A stretch of 64,000 nucleotides of DNA, from NCBI GenBank assembly GCA_902801175.1, contig CADCHF010000008.1, positions 1 through 64,000 on the forward strand, written 5' to 3'. This document shows, one piece after another, positions 52,580 through 62,225 of the stretch. Within the stretch, counting starts at the first letter, position 1. Each line of letters starts with the position of its first letter. The notes beneath the pieces are model-generated. The model was not told the origin of the DNA. It saw only the letters and a list, made by a program, of their open reading frames with translations, and ran no database searches. Position numbers and translations under genes: made by a program. This DNA is from an uncultured Coriobacteriaceae bacterium (GTDB lineage: Bacteria > Actinomycetota > Coriobacteriia > Coriobacteriales > Atopobiaceae).

Positions 52580-55282
52580 ATGGCACAGACCCGCGTACAT
52601 GAGCTCGCTGCCGAATATGGCATGACCAGCAAGGAGATGCTTGGCCATCTCAAGGATATGAAGATTCCGGCAAAGTCGCCCTCGTCGACGCTCAACCCGG
52701 CATACCTCTCAATCGTGCGCAAGAAGCTTGAGCCCATCCTCAAGGAGCGCGCCGAGAAGATCGAGGCTGCAAAGCGTGCCGAGGCCGAGGCAAAGGCCGA
52801 GGCAGAGCGCATTGCCGCCGAGAAGGCCGAGGCCGAGCGCCTTGCCGCCGAGGCGCGCCGCGAGGCCGAGCGCAAGGCCGAGGAGGCCCGTCGCAAGGCA
52901 GAGGAGGAGGCCCGCCGCAAGGCCGAGGAGGAGCGCAAGGCCGAGGAAGAGCGCCGCCGCGCTGAGGAGGAGCGCAACCGCGTGCGCGACAACGCCCCTC
53001 GCACCACCACCAACTTCACCAGCCTGCTCGACCAGATCGCCCAGCAGGAGCAGGTCCTCAAGCAGCAGGCCGAGGCTGCCGCAAAGGCCAAGGAAGAGGC
53101 CCGTGCCGCAAAGCGCGAGAGCCAGGCAAACCGTCGCGGTGGCGATCAGCAGCAACAGCAGCAGCCGCAGCAGCGTGAGGCCACACCGCGCAACGCACGT
53201 CGCGCTCCCGCTCCTGTACCTGCGCCTCAGAGCGCCCCGGCTCCCGCGTCGCAGCCCGCAGCCCCCGAGGCCGAGCGCGAGGGCGGACGCCGTCGTGGTC
53301 GCAAGGGCCGTCGCAACGAGCAGGCCGAGGACCGCTACAGCCGTATGGCTCGCGAGGCCGAGGAGTATAGCCGCGAGCACGTGCTCGCCGAGGCTCGCCA
53401 GGCCGTTCGCGAGGCAAACGAGGAGTCCATGGGTCGTCGCCGCAAGCGCAAGGAGCGCAGGCAGCGTCAGGCGGAGGAGGCTGCCGAGCAGCAGCGCATC
53501 GAGCAGGCAATCGCCAACGACCAGGACCTCTCGCAACTCGACACCGTCAAGGTGCCGCAGGGCTCCACGGTCGCCGACCTCGCCAACCTTCTCGACGTTG
53601 CTCCCACCGACATCATCAAGCGCATGTTCCTCCTGGGCGAAGCGCTCACGATGACGCAGTCCATGTCCGACGACCAGATCGAGATGGTCGCCATGGACCT
53701 TGGTCGCGACGTCAAGGTCATGACCAAGGAGGAGGAGAACTCCTTCACCTTCTACGACGATCCGAGCGCTCTCAAGCCGCGTCCGCCTGTGGTCACCGTC
53801 ATGGGCCACGTCGACCATGGCAAGACGTCGCTTCTCGACGCCATCCGCCACACGGGCGTTCAGGCCCAGGAGGCCGGCGGCATCACGCAGGCAATCGGTG
53901 CGTCCCAGGTCATCATCAACGACCGCGTCATCACCTTCATCGACACCCCTGGTCACGAGACCTTTACGGCCATGCGTGCCCGTGGTGCAAAGGTGACCGA
54001 CATCGTCATCCTGATCGTTGCTGCCGACGACGGCGTCATGCCCCAGACCGTTGAGTCCATCAACCACGCAAAGGCCGCCGGCGTGCCCATCATCGTGGCC
54101 GTCAACAAGATCGACAAGCCCGGTGCCGACCCCACTCGCGTGCGTCAGGAGCTCACCGAGTATGGCATCATCCCCGAGGAGTGGGGCGGCGAGAACATGT
54201 TTGTTGACATCTCCGCCCGCCAGAAGATCGGCATCGACGACCTGCTCGAGTCGGTCCTGCTTGAGGCAGACGTCCTCGAGCTCAAGGCCAACCCCGACAC
54301 CTTCGCCTCTGGCAACGTGCTCGAGGCCAAGCTCGACCGCGGCCGCGGCTCCGTTGCCACGGTGCTCGTCACGCGCGGCACCCTCCGCGTTGGCGACTCG
54401 CTGGTCGCTGGCATGAGCTACGGCAAGGTCCGCGCCATGATCGACCCCAAGGGCAACACCGTCAGGGAGTGCGGCCCGAGCTATCCGGTCGAGATCCTTG
54501 GTCTGCAGAGCGTGCCCATGGCTGGCGACGAGTTCCGCGTGTTCCAGGACGACCGCGACGCCCGTGCCCTGGCTGCCGAGCGCGAGCTGAAGGCCCGTAT
54601 CGAGGAGCAGAACAAGGTCAAGCACGTGACCATGGAGAACTTCTTCTCGATGATGGAGGACGCCGAGGTCAAGGAGCTCAACCTCATCATCAAGGCCGAT
54701 GTCCAGGGTTCCATCGAGGCCCTTCAGGACTCCCTCGACAAGATGGACCAGTCCGAGGTTCGCATCAACACGATCCACTCCGCGGTTGGCGCCATCTCCG
54801 AGACCGACGTCGTGCTGGCAGACGCCTCCAACGCCATCATCATTGGCTTTGGCGTGCGTCCCGATGCCAAGGCCCGCAATGCAGCCGAGCGCACCGGCGT
54901 TGAGATTCGTACCTACGACGTCATCTACAAGGCCCTCGAGGACCTCGATGCCGCTCGTATCGGTATGCTCAAGCCCACCGAGGTCGAGGTCTCTACCGGT
55001 AGTGCCGTGGTCCTTGACACCTTCAAGGTCCCCAAGGTCGGCATCGCCGCTGGCGTGCGCGTCGAGGAGGGCGAGATTGCCGCTACCGACTCCGTGCGCC
55101 TCGTTCGCGACGGCATCGTTGTCTACAACGGCAAGATTGCGTCCCTGCGCCACTACAAGGACGACGTGCGCAGCCTTCGCTCCGGCTTTGAGGGCGGCAT
55201 TGGCCTCGAGAACTTCCAGGATATCCACCCCGGCGACATCATCGAGTCGTACCGCATCGATGAGGTCGCGCGTACCGAGTAG
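52580..55282 (+). CDS. infB: Translation initiation factor IF-2
   Basis: A 900-residue GTPase that places initiator tRNA on the ribosome. An N-terminal IF2_N domain ([21 protein letters not shown]) is followed by a long Ala/Glu/Arg/Lys coiled region (about 55-150) and a Gln/Pro/Arg-rich linker. A second IF2_N-like unit near residue 315 precedes the G domain, with [12 protein letters not shown] near 407, DTPGHETF and NKID. C-terminal domains complete it. The low-complexity N-terminus is normal for actinobacterial IF-2. The ATG at 52580 follows GAAAGGTAGG. rbfA begins 8 bases after the stop. Confidence 0.98.
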   Translation: MAQTRVHELAAEYGMTSKEMLGHLKDMKIPAKSPSSTLNPAYLSIVRKKLEPILKERAEKIEAAKRAEAEAKAEAERIAAEKAEAERLAAEARREAERKAEEARRKAEEEARRKAEEERKAEEERRRAEEERNRVRDNAPRTTTNFTSLLDQIAQQEQVLKQQAEAAAKAKEEARAAKRESQANRRGGDQQQQQQPQQREATPRNARRAPAPVPAPQSAPAPASQPAAPEAEREGGRRRGRKGRRNEQAEDRYSRMAREAEEYSREHVLAEARQAVREANEESMGRRRKRKERRQRQAEEAAEQQRIEQAIANDQDLSQLDTVKVPQGSTVADLANLLDVAPTDIIKRMFLLGEALTMTQSMSDDQIEMVAMDLGRDVKVMTKEEENSFTFYDDPSALKPRPPVVTVMGHVDHGKTSLLDAIRHTGVQAQEAGGITQAIGASQVIINDRVITFIDTPGHETFTAMRARGAKVTDIVILIVAADDGVMPQTVESINHAKAAGVPIIVAVNKIDKPGADPTRVRQELTEYGIIPEEWGGENMFVDISARQKIGIDDLLESVLLEADVLELKANPDTFASGNVLEAKLDRGRGSVATVLVTRGTLRVGDSLVAGMSYGKVRAMIDPKGNTVRECGPSYPVEILGLQSVPMAGDEFRVFQDDRDARALAAERELKARIEEQNKVKHVTMENFFSMMEDAEVKELNLIIKADVQGSIEALQDSLDKMDQSEVRINTIHSAVGAISETDVVLADASNAIIIGFGVRPDAKARNAAERTGVEIRTYDVIYKALEDLDAARIGMLKPTEVEVSTGSAVVLDTFKVPKVGIAAGVRVEEGEIAATDSVRLVRDGIVVYNGKIASLRHYKDDVRSLRSGFEGGIGLENFQDIHPGDIIESYRIDEVARTE

Positions 55283-55290
55283 GCGATAGC

Positions 55291-55686
55291 GTGAAGCAGA
55301 ACCAAAACTCCCGCCGCATGGGCCAGCAGGCTCGTGAGAAGCTCGGGTACATCCTTCTGTTTGAGGTTTCTGACCCCGACCTGCAGCTCGTGACCCTTAC
55401 GGGCTGCGAGGTCTCGGTCGACAAGAGCCTGGTCGTGGCCTATGTGAGCTGCGACTCCGAGCGCTACGAGACGGTTACCGCCGCCCTGGCGCGCGCCAAG
55501 GGACGCATAAGGTCGCTCCTTGGCCGCGCGCTGGGCTGGCGCGTCACCCCCGACCTCGTCTTTCGCATTGACACAACGGCAGACGAGGCCGAGCGCATCA
55601 CCCGTGCCCTGCAAAACGTTCCGGAGACCCTTGCCATCGAGAAGGACGAGGACGGCTATCCCATTGAGTACGATGAGAGCGAGTAG
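55291..55686 (+). CDS. rbfA: 30S ribosome-binding factor RbfA
   Basis: A 131-residue cold-shock and 16S maturation factor with a KH-like fold. It starts MKQNQNSRRMGQQAREKLGY, with VSDPDLQLVTLTGCEVSVDKSL and the C-terminal PDLVFRIDTTADEAERI typical of RbfA. A short acidic tail ends EYDESE. The start is a GTG at 55291, eight bases after infB, with GTAGGCGA as a weak ribosome site, so coupling to infB is likely. The infB-rbfA-nrnA-truB-ribF order is widely conserved. Confidence 0.95.
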   Translation: MKQNQNSRRMGQQAREKLGYILLFEVSDPDLQLVTLTGCEVSVDKSLVVAYVSCDSERYETVTAALARAKGRIRSLLGRALGWRVTPDLVFRIDTTADEAERITRALQNVPETLAIEKDEDGYPIEYDESE

Positions 55687-55695
55687 GGGGCAATC

Positions 55696-56736
55696 ATGTT
55701 GACTTCTACCGGTGTGGAGCAGGAAGAGCTATTTCACACCATTGCGGGGCTCATCGACGAGGCAAACAGCATCGCCATCTGCGCGCACACCAACCCAGAT
55801 GGCGATGCCCTTGGCAGCCAGCTGGCGCTAAAGCTCATCATTGAGGAGCGCTGGCCCCAAAAGGAAGTCGTCTGCCTGCTTGCGGACGACGACCCCATGC
55901 CCAGGATCTACACCTTCCTGCCTGCCTCCAAGGAGCTCGTGGCAGCCTCGTCCTACCAAGACGACCCCGACCTGTTCATCTGCGTTGACCTGTCGCTTCC
56001 TTCGCGCATGAACAATGGCGAGCAGGTAATGCGGCGGGCGCACAAGGTGGCCGTCATCGACCATCATCCTTGCAACGAGCCGTACGGCGAGGCTGCGCTC
56101 GTTAGGCCCGAGGCTGCGGCCGCAGGCGTCATTGTGGCGGAGTTTGCCGAGTACCTTGGTCTCGAGATCAGCCCCGAGGTCGCGCAGTGCCTCTTTTGCG
56201 CCATTGCCACCGACACTGGTCGCTTCCAGTACCAAAACGCCGATGCCGAGGCGTTCAAGGTCGCCAGCATGCTCGTTGCGCATGGAGCAAGCCCCTCGGA
56301 GGTCTCGCTCAACGTGTATCAGAGCTTTAGGCTGCAGTTCCTGCACCTCAAGAGTGCCGTGATGGGCCGCATCACGACCTTTGAGCGTGGCCGTATTGCC
56401 TACAGCTACGCCACGGTCGGCGACATCGAGCGCACTGGCGCGAGCCTTGACGAGTCGGACGGCCTCGTGGATGTTGTCCGCTCGGTTGCCGGATCCGAGA
56501 TCGCACTGTTTCTCAAGGAGGTCCCTGGCGGCAAGGTGCGCGGCAACCTGCGCTCCAAGGGTGACAAGGACATCTCTGGGGTCGCAAAGGCGCTCGGTGG
56601 CGGAGGACATCGCGCAGCATCGGGCTTCACAATCGAGGGCAGCGTGGACGACGCCCTGTGCGCGGCGCTACCCTTGCTCAAGGCGCTCTACGCCGAGGAG
56701 GCCAGCCCTGTCGCAAAAGGACCTGATGCCTTGTGA
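55696..56736 (+). CDS. nrnA: DHH-family oligoribonuclease / pAp phosphatase (NrnA-like)
   Basis: A 346-residue DHH-DHHA1 phosphoesterase. Metal-binding motifs are AHTNPDGDALGS, the Asp in ICVDLSLPSRM, and VIDHHPCNEPYGEA (the DHH triad). The DHHA1 motif GGGGHRAASGF is at the C-terminus. NrnA degrades nano-RNAs and 3'-phosphoadenosine phosphate in Firmicutes and Actinobacteria; which activity dominates here is unknown. The ATG at 55696 follows GTAGGGGG, ten bases after rbfA. It overlaps truB by 4 bases. Confidence 0.92.
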   Translation: MLTSTGVEQEELFHTIAGLIDEANSIAICAHTNPDGDALGSQLALKLIIEERWPQKEVVCLLADDDPMPRIYTFLPASKELVAASSYQDDPDLFICVDLSLPSRMNNGEQVMRRAHKVAVIDHHPCNEPYGEAALVRPEAAAAGVIVAEFAEYLGLEISPEVAQCLFCAIATDTGRFQYQNADAEAFKVASMLVAHGASPSEVSLNVYQSFRLQFLHLKSAVMGRITTFERGRIAYSYATVGDIERTGASLDESDGLVDVVRSVAGSEIALFLKEVPGGKVRGNLRSKGDKDISGVAKALGGGGHRAASGFTIEGSVDDALCAALPLLKALYAEEASPVAKGPDAL

Positions 56737-57686
56737 AGCGTGGCATGAGCGGCATCAATTGCCTGATTGCCATCGATAAGCCACTGGGCATCTCGAGCCA
56801 TGATGTGGTCAACCGTGTCCGTCGCATACTGGGGGAGCGACGCGTGGGTCACGCTGGAACGCTTGACCCCGACGCGTCTGGCGTTCTCGTGGTTGGTGTG
56901 GGACAGGCCACAAGGCTACTGGGCCTGCTCACGCTTGACGACAAGCGCTATGACGCCTGCATTCGCTTTGGTGCCGAGACCAACACCGACGATGCCGAGG
57001 GTATCGTCACGCGCGAGGCCGAGGTTCCCGCACGCCTTGGCGAGCCAGCGGTTGCCACTGCGGTCGTCGCCTCGCTCGTGGGAACATCAATGCAGGTTCC
57101 CCCGGCCTTCTCCGCCATATCGATCGATGGCAAGCGTGCCTACAAGATGGCGCGCGAGGGCGAGGACGTCGAGATTCCCGCTCGCGAGGTGACCGTCTAC
57201 GAGGCGGGCCTTCGCAGGGTCAAGAGCACCATGCCACTCGAGTGGGAGTGCTCGTTCCATGTGTCGAAGGGCACCTACATCAGGAGCCTGGCTCGTGACC
57301 TGGGACGGAGCATGGGAACCGCGGCACACCTCTGCGCCTTGCGCAGAACTGCCTCGGGACCCATAGACGAGACCTGCTGTGTTTCGCTGGAGAAGCTCGA
57401 AGAGGTAGGGCCACAGGGCGTTGTTGCGTATCAGCTTGACCCTGTCCAGGCGCTCGGCCTCGCCACCCACGAGCTCAACGACTACGAGCTCGAGGCGCTT
57501 CGTGTTGGCAGGCGGTTCAACTGCCGTGAGGTTCGCTCGGCCGATGGCCAGCGCTGCGTGCCCAGTGAGGGCGAGAGGGTGTCGCTTCATAGGGGTGGCT
57601 TGCTCATGGGAGTATGGGAGCTTCGCGGCGGCCGCATGGCCAGCGTGGCGACCTTCCCCGATGGTATCGCTGGAGTCAAGGAGTAG
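56733..57686 (+). CDS. truB: tRNA pseudouridine-55 synthase
   Basis: A 317-residue enzyme that makes pseudouridine 55 in the tRNA T-loop. INCLIAIDKPLGISSHDVV and HAGTLDPDASGVLVVGVGQATR carry the catalytic Asp. YIRSLARDLGRSMGTAAHLCALRRTASGP follows, a family hallmark, and a C-terminal PUA-like domain ends it. The start is either the GTG at 56733, which overlaps the nrnA stop (GTGA), or the ATG at 56745. I prefer the overlap because of translational coupling. ribF follows 9 bases later. Confidence 0.95.
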   Translation: MKRGMSGINCLIAIDKPLGISSHDVVNRVRRILGERRVGHAGTLDPDASGVLVVGVGQATRLLGLLTLDDKRYDACIRFGAETNTDDAEGIVTREAEVPARLGEPAVATAVVASLVGTSMQVPPAFSAISIDGKRAYKMAREGEDVEIPAREVTVYEAGLRRVKSTMPLEWECSFHVSKGTYIRSLARDLGRSMGTAAHLCALRRTASGPIDETCCVSLEKLEEVGPQGVVAYQLDPVQALGLATHELNDYELEALRVGRRFNCREVRSADGQRCVPSEGERVSLHRGGLLMGVWELRGGRMASVATFPDGIAGVKE

Positions 57687-57695
57687 GAGGCAAAG

Positions 57696-58742
57696 ATGCA
57701 GTTTGACATAACGCAGCTCTCGTACCCGCTTGACTCCGAGCAGGCCAGGCTCTTGGTGGCCCAGTCAAACCTCCTGCAGGTACGTCCCGGCGAGAACGCG
57801 GCGGAGTCCTCCGCCACTGACGAGCAGCTTTCGCAAGGTGCCATCGTGGTCATGGGTGCCTTTGACGGCCTGCACCTGGGGCATAGGGCGCTTGTCAAGG
57901 CGGCCCTGGCCGATGCCCATGAGCGCAGGCTCCCATGTGTGGTCGTGACCTTTGACCCCGATCCGTCCGAGCTGCTGCAGCCTGGGGCTCCTCAACCGGA
58001 GCTTTTATCAATAAGTGACCGACTCCTTGGGCTTTGCACCCTTGGGGTCGATCGTTGCATAGCGCTTCCCTTCACCCACGAGCTCGCCTCGCTCTCACCA
58101 AAGGCATTTGTCTGCGACAGGCTCATGGGCCTGCTCAAGCCCGTCTCGGTGCACGTTGGGTCCAACTTCCGCTTTGGATATAGGGGCGAGGGGACCGTTG
58201 AGACGCTTGCCGAGCTTGGCGGGCAGTTTGGCTTTGAGGTGGTTTGCGACGAGCTTGTGGACTATGACGGCGAGCGCGTCTCGTCGACGCGCATCCGCGG
58301 GCAACTGGCCCTTCCCGCAGGACTTGCAGAGGCAAACGCCATGCTCGCCCGCTGCCACTTTGTTCGCGGCAGCATAGAGCACGGCAGGGGAGAGGGAACC
58401 TCGTTTGGCTTCCCAACGGCAAATGTGCGTTGCGCTCCTCATAGCTGCATGCCCTGCCAGGGCGTTTACGCTGGCTTTGTGAGCGTGGGCGGCACCGCTT
58501 GGCCCGCCGCCATCAACGTTGGGGCTCCCCCTAGCTTCTCATCGCCCGACGAGCTCTTTCTTGAGGCAAACCTCATTGGGTTTTCGGGAGACATCTATGG
58601 TGCCGACGCTGTGGTAACCTTCGTCGAGTGGTTGCGCCCGTCGAGGGTGTTCGAGTCGCTTGACGAGCTTGAGCGCGTCGTTCTGGGAAATATTGACTGG
58701 GTACGCGTAAACCTCGGCAGCAACGGGGTGAGGCTCTCATGA
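57696..58742 (+). CDS. ribF: Bifunctional riboflavin kinase / FAD synthetase
   Basis: A 348-residue two-domain enzyme: the N-terminal adenylyltransferase makes FAD and the C-terminal kinase makes FMN. The nucleotide motif reads GAFDGLHLGHRALV, slightly off the common GNFDGVHLGH. The kinase part has the conserved GRGEGTSFGFPTANV and the substrate loop ending VYAGFV. There is an unusual N-terminal stretch of about 50 residues (MQFDITQLSYPLDSEQ...) before the first motif. The ATG at 57696 follows a strong GGAGG. It overlaps dnaG by 4 bases. Confidence 0.94.
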   Translation: MQFDITQLSYPLDSEQARLLVAQSNLLQVRPGENAAESSATDEQLSQGAIVVMGAFDGLHLGHRALVKAALADAHERRLPCVVVTFDPDPSELLQPGAPQPELLSISDRLLGLCTLGVDRCIALPFTHELASLSPKAFVCDRLMGLLKPVSVHVGSNFRFGYRGEGTVETLAELGGQFGFEVVCDELVDYDGERVSSTRIRGQLALPAGLAEANAMLARCHFVRGSIEHGRGEGTSFGFPTANVRCAPHSCMPCQGVYAGFVSVGGTAWPAAINVGAPPSFSSPDELFLEANLIGFSGDIYGADAVVTFVEWLRPSRVFESLDELERVVLGNIDWVRVNLGSNGVRLS

Positions 58743-60565
58743 TTACCGACGAGGACAAGGAGCGGGTCCGTCAGGCAACCGACGTGCTTGCCCTGGTGGG
58801 CGAGACCGTCGAGCTCCGTCAGCGTGGCAACAGCTTTTGGGGCTGCTGCCCCTTTCATCAGGAGAAGAGCCCCTCGTTTCATGTTGACCCGCAGACCGGG
58901 CTTTGGAAGTGCTTTGGCTGCGGTGAGGCTGGCGACATCTTTGGCTACGTGATGAAGCGCGAGTCGCTCGAGTTTCCCGACGCGATTCGCTACCTGGCCG
59001 ACAGAGCTGGGATCGAGCTTACCGAGGAGCGCGGTGGAAACCGTGGTCCAAAGCGCAACCGTCTCATAGAGGCCCTCACGGCCGCCGAGGACTACTACTG
59101 CACCATGCTTCTCCGCGGACGCGGGCAGGGCCCGGACTCCGGACGTCGCTATCTTGCGGGCCGCGGCTTTGGCTCCGCCGTTTGCCGCAGTTGGAGGCTG
59201 GGCTATGCGCCGGGCAACGGTAAGCTCGTGTCACACCTGCGAGGGCTTGGCTTTACGCCTGCCGAGCTCATTGCGGCTGACCTTGCCCTGCAGAGCGGCG
59301 GGCACCTTCGCGACCGGTTCTTTGACCGAGTGATGTTCCCGATCCACGACCGTCAGGGCAAGACGATCGCCTTTGGCGGACGCGTTTTGGGCGACGGCAA
59401 GCCAAAGTACCTCAACACCAAAGAGACGCCGGTCTTTCATAAGTCCAAGCACCTCTTTGCCTTTGACCGCGCAAAGGAAGCCATGGCGGCAACCGGCGAG
59501 GCCATCGTGTGCGAGGGCTACACCGACGTCATCGCCATGCACGAGGCAGGCTTCACCAATACGGTGGCTGCGCTCGGGACCTCATTCTCGGTAGATCATG
59601 TGCGCGCGATCTCGGGCTTTGCCAAGAGCCGGATCATCTGCATGTTTGACGGCGACGCAGCTGGTCAGAAGGCCGCCGAGAGGGCCGTGCAGTTTGTTGA
59701 CAAGACGCAGCTCGACATGGTCTGCGTCGTTTTGCCAAACAACCAGGACCCCGCCGAGTACCTTGCGGACCATGGCGCCGACCAGATGCGCCTGCGTCTC
59801 AACGAGGCGCGTCCCCTTATGGACTTTGTCTTTGAGCGTCGGCTGGCTGCCTTTGACCTCTCGGTTCCAGGACAGCGCGTGGCGGCGCTCGACAGCCTGG
59901 CCGAGGTGCTGGCACCACTCAAGGGCTCGTTGCTTTTGGATGGCTACGCTACCCAGATAGCCCAGATGCTGGGAACAAACGTGGAGGAAGCCAAGCGTCG
60001 CATAAACGAGCGGGCGGCACGTAGACTCACGTCCCAGGCTAACGAGGCTCCTGCGCCAGCGCCTGTAGTGGCGGCGCCTGTCGAGGTTGACCTCGCCGCG
60101 CTCAGCTCCGACGAGCGCTTCCAGGTGACGGCTGAGCGCGAGCTCTTGGCAATGATGGCCAAGGCTCCCGACGCCATACGCCCCTTTGGGGACCGTATGG
60201 CCACCTTTACTTGGGCAGACTCCCGAAACGAGACCATTGCCTGGTCCATGCTCGCAACGCCCGAGGGCACCACGCCAGCAGGTGTGGTCGCCGCCGCACA
60301 GTCGGTGGTTCCCGAGGCACCGTCCATCCTTGCGGGTGGCAGCATTGCCGTGCTTGAGGGAATGGACGATGCCCAAAAGGTTGAGTTCTTGCTCGACACG
60401 GTCGAGCGTGCTTCCTGCAAGCGCGAGGTGGAGCAAATACGGGCGAGGCTTCGTGCGCTTGGGTCCGATACGGTGTCAGATGACTCGCGGGAGCTCTTCC
60501 GTCGTGCAACCGAGCTTCAGAAGAGAATTGGCGAATTGACGAATCGCCTTCCTTCGGTTGTTTAA
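58739..60565 (+). CDS. dnaG: DNA primase
   Basis: A 608-residue primase that makes RNA primers. The N-terminal CHC2 zinc site is [13 protein letters not shown] followed by CFGCGEAGD. The catalytic Toprim core has [16 protein letters not shown] and [12 protein letters not shown]. The C-terminal part from about residue 430, after an Ala/Pro linker, is the DnaB-interacting region. The ATG at 58739 overlaps the ribF stop (ATGA). rpoD follows, the classic primase/sigma pairing, but the S21 gene of the Escherichia coli operon is absent. Confidence 0.97.
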   Translation: MITDEDKERVRQATDVLALVGETVELRQRGNSFWGCCPFHQEKSPSFHVDPQTGLWKCFGCGEAGDIFGYVMKRESLEFPDAIRYLADRAGIELTEERGGNRGPKRNRLIEALTAAEDYYCTMLLRGRGQGPDSGRRYLAGRGFGSAVCRSWRLGYAPGNGKLVSHLRGLGFTPAELIAADLALQSGGHLRDRFFDRVMFPIHDRQGKTIAFGGRVLGDGKPKYLNTKETPVFHKSKHLFAFDRAKEAMAATGEAIVCEGYTDVIAMHEAGFTNTVAALGTSFSVDHVRAISGFAKSRIICMFDGDAAGQKAAERAVQFVDKTQLDMVCVVLPNNQDPAEYLADHGADQMRLRLNEARPLMDFVFERRLAAFDLSVPGQRVAALDSLAEVLAPLKGSLLLDGYATQIAQMLGTNVEEAKRRINERAARRLTSQANEAPAPAPVVAAPVEVDLAALSSDERFQVTAERELLAMMAKAPDAIRPFGDRMATFTWADSRNETIAWSMLATPEGTTPAGVVAAAQSVVPEAPSILAGGSIAVLEGMDDAQKVEFLLDTVERASCKREVEQIRARLRALGSDTVSDDSRELFRRATELQKRIGELTNRLPSVV

Positions 60566-60588
60566 TAATCAGAGTATCTGGGTATCAT
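60558..60588 (+). promoter_or_regulatory. Possible promoter of rpoD
   Basis: TTGTTT (60558-60563) and TATCAT (60583-60588) are spaced by 19 bases at the end of dnaG. It is plausible but not strong. Confidence 0.4.
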
Positions 60589-60615
60589 TCAAAGATATCT
60601 GTCGAAAGGATGCCT

Positions 60616-61980
<1,365 letters not shown>

Positions 61981-62018
61981 GAGTAGTCTCTGCCATAACG
62001 CCAAAAAGAACCAGAAGC

Positions 62019-62079
62019 GACCCCCATGAATCTGCGCAAAGGCCCCGTGCCAACGCGAGAAGCGTGGGGGTCTTTCTTT
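62019..62079 (+). terminator. Rho-independent terminator of rpoD
   Basis: GACCCCCA (62019-62026) pairs with TGGGGGTC (62065-62072), followed by TTTCTTT. The loop is long (38 bases) and may hold a further small stem. The rest of the gap up to 62225 is AT-richer; no clear promoter for the next gene could be fixed. Confidence 0.75.
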
Positions 62080-62225
62080 AATGCCGTGCAAAGACCAGCT
62101 CTTCAATGATTTGGTTTGTTGTTTGGTAAATCTGGGACATTGGCCCTTAAGGCAACCAGATATGGCTTAATAACTTATGCAATGCTTGATTCCGTGGATT
62201 ATGCACTGGTTGGCTCGGAGGTCAT

